This document shows positions 22,886 to 28,934 of a DNA stretch of 38,257 nt, in pieces. Under the pieces are notes generated by a model. The model was not told the origin of the DNA. It did no database searches and saw only the letters and a list, made by a program, of their open reading frames with translations. The stretch's first letter is position 1; each line of letters opens with the position of its first letter. The translations under genes and the position numbers were made by a program. The stretch is from JAGLRQ01 sp965369805 (lineage in GTDB: Bacteria > Auribacterota > UBA6266), in the NCBI GenBank assembly GCA_965369805.1, contig CBDURG010000001.1, positions 1 to 38,257 of the forward strand, written 5' to 3'.

Positions 22886-24994
22886 TTACATCATAAACAT
22901 CATTTCAGCATATGTAGCAAGCGGCCACTTTTCATCGGGAACCAACCCCTCAAGAGCATCAACAAATCCCCGAAGTTTCACCGTGGCCGTGATTTTCTCC
23001 TTTGATGAACCTTTCTTTATGGCTTTCTCAAGCCCGCTTATTGAAACAAGCGCGCCTTCTGTCTTTGCGCATACTTCAGAAAGCAAAGCCTTTGTTGATT
23101 TTAACGCGTTTTTCCTGTCAACCTTAGAAACAGCGTTGATGGTTTCGGCCAATTCACTCTGGTACTCCAAAGCCGCGTTAATAACCTGTGTTTTAGCTAT
23201 TGTTACCGCTACTTCCGATTCAACCTGGATAATTTCATCATACTCTTTTTGATAAACCTCAAACCTTGACTTAAGCTCTTTCTCTGATAAAACCTTATAC
23301 TTTTCAAAAAGCTTAACCGTTTTTACATCCAGGAGGATTTTTAAGGATTCAGGCGTTGTTTTCAGATTAGAAAGCCCTCTCTTCTTTGCTTCTGAATGCC
23401 AAGCCTTAGTATAATTATCCCCATTAAATAAAATACGTTTATGTTCTTTAACTATCTTCCGCAGTATTTTCTGTAAAGATTTGTTGAACTCTTTTTTCGC
23501 GGAAACATCTTTTTCCAGTGAAGCGCAAATATCATCAATCGCCGCCGCGACAATCGTGTTTAATACTATGTTTGGGCCGGCACAGTTCTGGTTTGAGCCT
23601 ACCGCACGGAATTCGAACTTATTCCCGGTAAAGGCAAACGGCGATGTCCTGTTCCTGTCGGTCGCGTCTCTCGGGAGGGTTGGAAGCGAAGAAACCCCGA
23701 TTTTTATAAAACCGCCGCTCTTAGAAGTTTTGGCCTCACCTCTTTCTATCTGGCCGATCACACCCGTTAATTGTTCTCCAAGAAAAATTGACAAAATCGC
23801 GGGGGGTGCCTCATTGGCTCCAAGCCTGTGGTCATTACCCGCGGTAGCTACCGAGGCTCTTAATATCTCCGCGTGAGTATCCACCGCCTTGATAAGCGCG
23901 CAAATCAGAGTTAGAAACTTCGCGTTATCATGCGGGTTATCTCCCGGGCTCAGCCAGTTTTTACCATCCGGGCCTTTTATCGACCAGTTATTGTGTTTGC
24001 CCGAACCATTAACGCCGGCAAACGGCTTTTCATGAAGAAGGCACACAAAATCATGATCTTCGGCTACCTTACGCAGAACTTCCATAAGCATCATGTTATG
24101 GTCAACAGATAAATTTAACCCTTCATAAACGGACGCGACTTCAAACTGGCCGGGACAAACCTCGTTATGGCGGGTTTTCGCCGGAATACCAAGCTTCCAT
24201 AGCTCTCTGTCAAAATCATCCATAAAAGTCATTACCCTGTCTTTAATAGCACCAAAATAATGATCTTCCATTTGCTGGTGTTTTGCCGGTGCTTTGCCGA
24301 ATATTGTTCTTCCGGTTTGAATAAGGTCAAGCCGGCTCTCATAAAAGGCTTTGTCTATAAGAAAATATTCCTGTTCCGCTCCGAGAGTCGCGTAAGCTTT
24401 TCTGCCGCCATCTTTAATTTTAAACAGCCTGCCCAGGCGGCACACCTGCTCTGATAAAGCTTCCATAGATCTCAGGAGAGGAGTTTTTTTGTCCAGAGAA
24501 TCGCCGTGATACCCGCAAAATACGGTCGGGATGCAGAGAGTAGCCCCATTTTCTCCCTCTTTTATAAACGCGGGGCTGGTCGGATCCCAGGCAGTGTATC
24601 CCCTTGCTTCAAAAGTCGACCTTAATCCTCCGGACGGAAAACTTGAAGCATCGGGCTCCCCCTGAATTAATTCTTTACCTGAAAATTGAAGTATTACCCC
24701 TCCCTCAGAATCCGGGACAATAAAGGAATCATGCTTTTCTGCCGTTGTCCCGGTCAGGGGCTGAAACCAATGAGTAAAATGGGTCGCCCCCTTTGAAACC
24801 GCCCAGTTTTTCATGGCATCGGCAACTTCATCGGCAATGGCCGGATTTAGTGACTTTCCCTTCTCCATCGTTTCTTTCAAAGAGTTAATCGCCTTATCCG
24901 AAAGATAATTGCGCATTGTTTTAAAGCTAAACACGTTTTGGCCATAAATCTCTGTTATCGCTTTTGCCGGGTCCAGTTCAGATTTCCTACTCAT
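22886..24994 (-). CDS. glnN: Glutamine synthetase type III
   Basis: A 702-residue GS-III, making glutamine from glutamate, ammonium and ATP. It is far longer than GS-I and has the GS-III N-terminus (YGQNVFSFKTMRNYLSD, THFTHWFQPLTGTTAEKHDSF). The active-site blocks are present: LGAEQEYFLIDK, NEVCPGQFEVASVYE, FAGVNGSGKHNNWS, the ATP-side ATAGNDHRLGANEAPPA and KFEFRAVGSNQNCAGP. The GS-I adenylylation loop is not expected in this class, so control must come from elsewhere. Its leader carries a promoter, an ANTAR-like hairpin and a terminator. It is first in the run glnN-gltB-gltD-KaiC/PPDK_N-ANTAR. Ribosome site AGGAGA. Confidence 0.96.
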   Translation of the reverse strand: MSRKSELDPAKAITEIYGQNVFSFKTMRNYLSDKAINSLKETMEKGKSLNPAIADEVADAMKNWAVSKGATHFTHWFQPLTGTTAEKHDSFIVPDSEGGVILQFSGKELIQGEPDASSFPSGGLRSTFEARGYTAWDPTSPAFIKEGENGATLCIPTVFCGYHGDSLDKKTPLLRSMEALSEQVCRLGRLFKIKDGGRKAYATLGAEQEYFLIDKAFYESRLDLIQTGRTIFGKAPAKHQQMEDHYFGAIKDRVMTFMDDFDRELWKLGIPAKTRHNEVCPGQFEVASVYEGLNLSVDHNMMLMEVLRKVAEDHDFVCLLHEKPFAGVNGSGKHNNWSIKGPDGKNWLSPGDNPHDNAKFLTLICALIKAVDTHAEILRASVATAGNDHRLGANEAPPAILSIFLGEQLTGVIGQIERGEAKTSKSGGFIKIGVSSLPTLPRDATDRNRTSPFAFTGNKFEFRAVGSNQNCAGPNIVLNTIVAAAIDDICASLEKDVSAKKEFNKSLQKILRKIVKEHKRILFNGDNYTKAWHSEAKKRGLSNLKTTPESLKILLDVKTVKLFEKYKVLSEKELKSRFEVYQKEYDEIIQVESEVAVTIAKTQVINAALEYQSELAETINAVSKVDRKNALKSTKALLSEVCAKTEGALVSISGLEKAIKKGSSKEKITATVKLRGFVDALEGLVPDEKWPLATYAEMMFMM

Positions 24995-25035
24995 ATTTCA
25001 TCTCCTATTATTTTAATACTTTCTCCATAAACCCA

Positions 25036-25052
25036 GCAATCCTTTGGATTGC
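25036..25052 (-). promoter_or_regulatory. Small hairpin late in the glnN leader
   Basis: Perfect seven-base stem GCAATCC/GGATTGC with a three-base loop, lying between the leader terminator and the glnN start. Function unknown; possibly a stabiliser of the read-through message. Confidence 0.4.
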
Positions 25053-25075
25053 AGAGAACAAAATCAGGGATAAAC

Positions 25076-25118
25076 AAAAAAAGGCACTCAAAAACCCTGC
25101 AGGTTTAAGAACGCCTTT
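25076..25118 (-). terminator. Leader attenuator terminator ahead of glnN
   Basis: On the minus strand AAAGGCGTTCTTAAACC pairs with GGTTTTTGAGTGCCTTT (two wobbles, two mismatches) around a short loop and runs straight into a T7 tract. It lies about 80 bases before the glnN start and downstream of the promoter, so it is a premature terminator. Confidence 0.85.
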
Positions 25119-25135
25119 GTCATATTTTTTTCGGC

Positions 25136-25151
25136 GGTACAACTTTGTACC
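25136..25151 (-). promoter_or_regulatory. ANTAR-type hairpin in the glnN leader
   Basis: GGUAC, loop AAAGUU, GUACC. The hexaloop has A1 and G4, as in ANTAR target RNAs, and lies about 14 bases from the predicted transcript start. A second hairpin of the canonical size is not visible. Only CGCC/GGCG (17-base loop) could compete with the terminator. Confidence 0.55.
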
Positions 25152-25171
25152 TATTTCCAAAATCGTTGTCC

Positions 25172-25200
25172 TTTTTACTATACATTTTTCTACATGTCAA
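25172..25200 (-). promoter_or_regulatory. glnN promoter
   Basis: Minus strand: TTGACA (25200-25195), 17 bases, TAAAAA (25177-25172). It lies between glnK and glnN, so glnN can be transcribed independently of the amt operon. Confidence 0.6.
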
Positions 25201-25277
25201 GTTCATTTTATACTATTTCTTTCGAAAATTCCACACTTACCTGATGCTTTTAAACATAATCAGAAGATTTTTCCGTT

Positions 25278-25619
25278 TTAACCAATAGCCATGCTCCCTT
25301 CTTCTCCTGTCCTGATTCTTATGCAAGTGGGCAAATCAAGTACAAATATCTTACCATCCCCTATTTTTCCGGTTCTGGCCCCTTTAATAATAGCGTCCAT
25401 AGTGGGCTGGACAAATTCTTTATTCACCGCGATTTCAAGTTTTACCTTTTTCAAAAGGTTAACTTCGTGAATAACCCCCCTGTAGGCTTCCATGAAACCT
25501 TTCTGCTGGCCGCATCCAAGAGCATTTGTAACAGTCATTTTATGCACGTCAGCAGCAAAAAGCGCTTTTTTTACATCCGGAAGTTTATGCGGCTGAATCA
25601 TAGCAATTATTAATTTCAT
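25278..25619 (-). CDS. glnK: PII nitrogen signalling protein (GlnK type)
   Basis: A 113-residue PII protein that binds ATP/ADP and 2-oxoglutarate and gates the ammonium channel. The T-loop region aligns without gaps (GCGQQKGFMEAYRGVIHEV), the B-loop is TGKIGDGKIFV and the C-terminal RIRTGEEG is intact. Tyr46 is kept, but position 51, the uridylylated Tyr of enterobacterial PII, is His. Control by GlnD uridylylation is therefore unlikely; nucleotide and 2-oxoglutarate binding remain. It follows amt, the standard amtB-glnK pair. Ribosome site GGGAGG. Confidence 0.95.
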   Translation of the reverse strand: MKLIIAMIQPHKLPDVKKALFAADVHKMTVTNALGCGQQKGFMEAYRGVIHEVNLLKKVKLEIAVNKEFVQPTMDAIIKGARTGKIGDGKIFVLDLPTCIRIRTGEEGSMAIG

Positions 25620-25656
25620 TTTAAAGCCTCCCTTTTTTTATTAATCTTCCATTTTT

Positions 25657-25688
25657 GAGGCATGGGGAAAAATCCTGCCCCATGCCTC
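25657..25688. repeat. Perfect hairpin between amt and glnK
   Basis: GAGGCATGGGG and CCCCATGCCTC form an uninterrupted 11-base stem with a ten-base loop. No U-tract follows on the minus strand, so it is more likely an mRNA stability or processing element than a terminator. Confidence 0.7.
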
Positions 25689-25701
25689 ATCAATTATCCG
25701 T

Positions 25702-27042
25702 TTAATTTTCCGTACTGAATATCTGGAACCCAGCGTAAGACTCCATACCATGCTCGCTGATATCCAGGCCTTTCAACTGCTCTTGATTAGAAGCCCTGAG
25801 CCCAATAGTCTTTTTTACCAGATAAAAGAGAGCGCAGGCGGATCCAAATGTCCATACAAATACAGCAATAACACCTGTAACCTGGGTAATAAACTGGCCC
25901 ATTCCGCCACCAAAGAACAAACCGTTTACCCCACCATAGGCTTCTTCCGCGAAAAGGCCTGCTGCCAGTGTCCCGAAAGCACCGCACACACCGTGAACGG
26001 ATATCGCGCCAACGGGATCATCGATGTGAAGAACCTTGTCAATGAACTCAACACTAAAAACAACGATTACGCCCGCAACAGCCCCTATTATAATCGCGCT
26101 TATCGGAGAAACATTCGCGCAGGGAGCTGTTATCGCGACTAATCCGGCAAGTGCCCCGTTTAGAGCCATACTGGTATCAGGTTTACCAAACTGTATCCAG
26201 ACTGTTATCATCGCTGTTATCGCTCCGGCAGCGGCAGCAAGGTTAGTCGTCACGGCAATCACAGCTATACTCAAGTCAGTTCCAGCAGTGGTACTGCCGG
26301 CATTAAAACCAAACCATCCGAACCAGAGAATGAACACCCCAAGCGATGCCAGCGGTATGTTATGCCCGGGTATTGCATTTGAAGACCCATCTTTGTTGTA
26401 TTTACCAAGTCTGGGGCCTAAAATCATAGCTCCCGCAAGAGCCGCCCAGCCTCCAACAGAGTGGACAACTGTAGAACCCGCAAAGTCGATCATTCCTTTG
26501 GCAGCAAGCCACCCGCCGCCCCATATCCAATGGCCCGCTACAGGATATATGAGCGCTGTAATAAATACGCTGTAAACAAGATACGCGCTAAACTTTGTTC
26601 TTTCTGCCATAGCTCCGGAAACAATAGTCGCGGCTGTAGCGGCAAAAACCGCCTGAAAAATCCAGAACGCGTACTGCCACATCCCCTCACCGGTCGCTGT
26701 GTTCGCGGAACTAAGGAAAAACCCGTCTTTTCCGAATAAGCCAAAGACATCCGTTCCGAACATTATTCCAAAACCTACTACAAAAAACGCAATAGACCCT
26801 ACAGAAAAATCCATCAGGTTTTTCATCATGATATTCGCCGCGTTCTTAGCCCTTGTAAATCCTGTCTCAACCAACGCGAAACCGGCCTGCATGAAAAATA
26901 CAAGGAATGCCGCTAGCAGAATCCATACAGTATTTATGGCTGTCGCGTTAGACGCGGCTGTATCATCCGCGAAAACATATCCTCCTGTAAAAAAGACCAG
27001 TATGAATAATAGAATTTTCGGCAATTTAAACAGTTTCTTCAT
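25702..27042 (-). CDS. amt: Ammonium transporter (Amt family)
   Basis: A 446-residue ammonium channel of the inner membrane. A signal-like N-terminus (about 8-25, ending YVFAD) precedes eleven membrane helices. The twin pore histidines are present: His194 (STVVHSVGGW) and His350 (GAISVHGVCG). Other family blocks are ALVETGFTRAKNAANIMMKN and GVFILWFGWFGFNAGS. It sits between a porin-like gene (20 bases) and glnK, which should block it when ammonium is plentiful. Its leader belongs to the upstream porin gene and holds several terminators. Confidence 0.97.
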   Translation of the reverse strand: MKKLFKLPKILLFILVFFTGGYVFADDTAASNATAINTVWILLAAFLVFFMQAGFALVETGFTRAKNAANIMMKNLMDFSVGSIAFFVVGFGIMFGTDVFGLFGKDGFFLSSANTATGEGMWQYAFWIFQAVFAATAATIVSGAMAERTKFSAYLVYSVFITALIYPVAGHWIWGGGWLAAKGMIDFAGSTVVHSVGGWAALAGAMILGPRLGKYNKDGSSNAIPGHNIPLASLGVFILWFGWFGFNAGSTTAGTDLSIAVIAVTTNLAAAAGAITAMITVWIQFGKPDTSMALNGALAGLVAITAPCANVSPISAIIIGAVAGVIVVFSVEFIDKVLHIDDPVGAISVHGVCGAFGTLAAGLFAEEAYGGVNGLFFGGGMGQFITQVTGVIAVFVWTFGSACALFYLVKKTIGLRASNQEQLKGLDISEHGMESYAGFQIFSTEN

Positions 27043-27062
27043 TCTTCACACCCCCTTTTTAG

Positions 27063-27815
27063 TTAAAAGCTTACAGTAAACGAACAACCTGCAAAAAATT
27101 CATCCGTATATTGGCTGTCCATCGCTATTGATTCGCTGATATGCGGTTCAATAGTAAAATATTCTCCTACTGGAACAGTAACGCTTAATGATAACAGTGT
27201 GCTTGTAAAACTTCCCTCATATCCCCACTGCTTATCGTTGTAACCCATTGATGCGCCCAAGTTTATTGATACCGGTTCCAGTTCAAAGCTATGGCCTATC
27301 CCCCATTCCAGGTAGGTACCGTCACCGTCGTCAAAATCATAGTAGGCCGAAAAGTATGGGCTTAAGAAAACATCCAGGGCAACACTTCCGTAAACTTCTT
27401 GCGAATCAGAATCAGCATTCGGAAACATGTAATAAATATATCCTCCGGACAGGCTCACCTTTTCCATCGTCTCATTAATAAATCCCAGGTCTGTAGTAAA
27501 ATCCGCTGTGAAATCACTTTCCGTCCATTCCCTTGCAGGGCTGGCCGCGTCTGTCCTATCCGCGTCATAACTAGCCCACCAGTTTAGTGAAAACCACTTG
27601 TACCCGATAGTTGCTGTGGGCTGTACTACAAAGCCGTTTGTAAGCGTTTGGCCCCTCCATACATACTTTGAGTTCAGGTCTACGCCGGCTTCATAATTCA
27701 GAAGTCCCAACGGTTCCGGCAGAAAAGATTCAGCTCCTTCATCCGCAAACATAACCGGAGACCCAGCCATCAAGATAACAACCGCAGCCATTGTTAACAT
27801 GCCAATCAGTTTCAT
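27063..27815 (-). CDS. TorF-like outer-membrane beta-barrel protein
   Basis: A 250-residue exported protein. A signal peptide (about 1-24, ending MFADEG) is followed by alternating beta strands rich in aromatic residues. The early YEAGVDLNSKYVWRGQTL resembles the TorF/Gcw_chp family of putative porins. The last residues, CSFTVSF, end in Phe as expected for insertion by the BAM complex. It is first in the operon with amt and glnK, which suggests it lets ammonium or another small nitrogen compound across the outer membrane. The family match is moderate; the location is well supported. Strong GGAGG site. Confidence 0.75.
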   Translation of the reverse strand: MKLIGMLTMAAVVILMAGSPVMFADEGAESFLPEPLGLLNYEAGVDLNSKYVWRGQTLTNGFVVQPTATIGYKWFSLNWWASYDADRTDAASPAREWTESDFTADFTTDLGFINETMEKVSLSGGYIYYMFPNADSDSQEVYGSVALDVFLSPYFSAYYDFDDGDGTYLEWGIGHSFELEPVSINLGASMGYNDKQWGYEGSFTSTLLSLSVTVPVGEYFTIEPHISESIAMDSQYTDEFFAGCSFTVSF

Positions 27816-27853
27816 TTTCTCCTCCTTTTTTCTTTGTTTTTATTCATATAAAT

Positions 27854-27902
27854 AAAAAAGGCCCTCAAGATAATACCTTCAACGGTATTAAATTGAGCGC
27901 CT
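27854..27902 (-). terminator. Third leader terminator of the porin-amt-glnK operon
   Basis: AGGC, a mismatch, CTCAA, a small internal loop and AATACC pair with their complements around GTTGAA, followed by six T on the minus strand. It is about 40 bases before the porin start. Confidence 0.8.
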
Positions 27903-27913
27903 GAGCTCAAATA

Positions 27914-27932
27914 AAGCACCAACAAAGTGCTT
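27914..27932 (-). repeat. Small leader hairpin between terminators
   Basis: AAGCAC/GTGCTT with a seven-base loop, followed only by TTTATTT. Too weak to be called a terminator with confidence. Confidence 0.4.
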
Positions 27933-27937
27933 AAAAC

Positions 27938-27979
27938 AAAAAAGCCCTTTTCAAGCGAATATCTTTGCTTGAAAGGACT
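27938..27979 (-). terminator. Second leader terminator of the porin-amt-glnK operon
   Basis: AGTCCTTTCAAGC pairs with GCTTGAAAAGGGCT (one bulge) over a ten-base loop and is followed by six T on the minus strand. Confidence 0.85.
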
Positions 27980-27994
27980 TCATTATCCGAATAT

Positions 27995-28020
27995 AAAAAA
28001 AGACGCTCTTCCAAACGCCT
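27995..28020 (-). terminator. First leader terminator of the porin-amt-glnK operon
   Basis: AGGCGTT/AGCGTCT (two wobbles) with a small loop and seven T on the minus strand, about 40-65 bases after the predicted transcript start. Confidence 0.7.
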
Positions 28021-28045
28021 CATTGCAAAAACCTCAGCACATCCC

Positions 28046-28061
28046 CTGTACCGCACTACAG
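28046..28061 (-). promoter_or_regulatory. 5'-terminal hairpin of the porin-amt leader
   Basis: CUGUA, loop GUGCGG, UACAG at the predicted 5' end of the transcript. It has the size of an ANTAR hairpin, but the loop lacks A1/G4 unless the closing A-U pair is opened. Confidence 0.45.
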
Positions 28062-28066
28062 ATTAC

Positions 28067-28095
28067 ACAATACATGACAACTAAAAATATGTCAA
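28067..28095 (-). promoter_or_regulatory. Promoter of the porin-amt-glnK operon
   Basis: Minus strand: perfect TTGACA (28095-28090), exactly 17 bases, TATTGT (28072-28067). It leads into a leader of about 245 bases with three terminators. Confidence 0.8.
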
Positions 28096-28142
28096 GAAAA
28101 AATTATTATTAATCTTTTTTCCCCGCTTTGACACCATTTATC

Positions 28143-28445
28143 CTATCTAGTTTTCATCAACCGGAGGCTTTTTATAATATTTTCCTGGTCCATAAGCTGA
28201 TTGGTAATAAATTTGTGGATAATACTAGAGATAAGTGTCTGATAGGGAATGCCTTCTTTCTCCGCCTTTATTTTTAACTGATCTAAATCGTGCCTGTTGA
28301 CCCTGAGGCTTATATTTCTTTTCTCATTAGCTTTTCGAATAATCTCTTCTATTTTAGTAATTGTCCGCGGAGATGCCTTCTTATAACTGGAAATATTTCG
28401 TTCAATTTTCTTCTCGTAATTATCTAATTTGATTTTATCAGCCAT
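28143..28445 (-). CDS. Antitoxin with ribbon-helix-helix-like domain (BrnA/CopG-like)
   Basis: A 100-residue basic protein. The second half, ISLRVNRHDLDQLKIKAEKE followed by GIPYQTLISSIIHKFI, is the pattern of CopG/BrnA-type antitoxins: a beta strand followed by two helices that dimerise on DNA. Residues 1-45 are charged and probably flexible. The ribosome site is GGGGG. Directly upstream, four bases away, is the 3' end of a toxin-like frame without a start, so the partner toxin appears broken. Such pairs usually autoregulate. Confidence 0.75.
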   Translation of the reverse strand: MADKIKLDNYEKKIERNISSYKKASPRTITKIEEIIRKANEKRNISLRVNRHDLDQLKIKAEKEGIPYQTLISSIIHKFITNQLMDQENIIKSLRLMKTR

Positions 28446-28448
28446 AAA

Positions 28449-28565
28449 TCACCCCCGATATTTTTTGTTTAGTTTTCTGCTTGGATAAGCTGTCTTTAAC
28501 ACTATATCTGAATCCTTATCTAGAACAAATGGTACAGCATTGTCAATAAATATATTGTAAGTTTT
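28449..28565 (-). pseudogene. 3' remnant of a toxin gene partnered with the antitoxin
   Basis: An open stretch of 38 codons without start codon, ending four bases before the antitoxin ATG. The end VPFVLDKDSDIVLKTAYPSR followed by KLNKKY looks like the C-terminus of small toxins encoded just before BrnA/CopG-like antitoxins. An in-frame stop at 28566-28568 cuts it upstream. The 5' part is missing. Confidence 0.55.
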
Positions 28566-28630
28566 TTAAAGATTACGGGATTTTATCCTTGCCCTGAATG
28601 AACTTTATTTTTTTGTTTGTTTTTTACCCA

Positions 28631-28683
28631 CCGGACAAATTGTAATTTATATTGACAAATTGTCCAAAAAAAAGGCCTATAAT
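28631..28683 (+). promoter_or_regulatory. Orphan promoter with direct repeats 20 bases apart
   Basis: GACAAATTGT occurs at 28634-28643 and 28654-28663, two helical turns apart. The outer ends also form GGACAA/TTGTCC. The second copy overlaps TTGACA, with TATAAT at 28678-28683, but the spacing is 20 bases, longer than normal. No plus-strand gene follows; the original target may have been lost. Confidence 0.35.
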
Positions 28684-28785
28684 TATCCCTTAAAGGGCAG
28701 CCTTTTCGAATCTTTATTCAATTCCGCTTTAAATCCTCTTACAGAGAAATCGAGAGACGGTTCACTTAACTTCTGGTGGGAAAGA

Positions 28786-28853
28786 AAGTGATTACAACGG
28801 GAAGTGAAGAAAATGGGGAGAGTCCCAAGCGAGCGCAACGAGCGGGTGGACTG
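28786..28853 (+). repeat. Dispersed palindromic repeat, copy 2 (split by the group II intron)
   Basis: Matches copy 1 from the ATTACAACGGGAAGTG start through AGCGGGTGGACTG, then is interrupted. The missing end TCCCTATTT resumes at 30746 on the far side of the intron. A few bases near the start (ATGAGG in copy 1) are absent. Confidence 0.8.
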
Positions 28854-28886
28854 GTCGAGTAGACGTTTATTTCAACGCCCCTCACA

Positions 28887-28919
28887 GAACCGTACTTGAG
28901 GTTTTCCCTCATACGGCTC
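28887..28919 (-). ncRNA. Group II intron domain V, with domain VI beyond
   Basis: Minus strand: GAGCCGTATGAGG, GAAA-type turn, CCTC, GTACGGTTC, the classic catalytic hairpin with its AGC triad. Beyond it GGCGTT/AACGTC forms domain VI. The likely branch-point A is at 28860, seven bases from the 3' end. Confidence 0.9.
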
Positions 28920-28934
28920 TTCAGTAAATCTCAC

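Noticed and set aside
25022..25160. Glutamine riboswitch (glnA RNA) before glnN
   Set aside because: The conserved core words of that aptamer are not present; the leader is better explained by a hexaloop hairpin plus terminator.
28046..28061. ANTAR hexaloop in the porin-amt leader
   Set aside because: The loop GUGCGG has G at position 1 and C at position 4; only an opened eight-base loop would give A1/G4, so I did not count it as a match.
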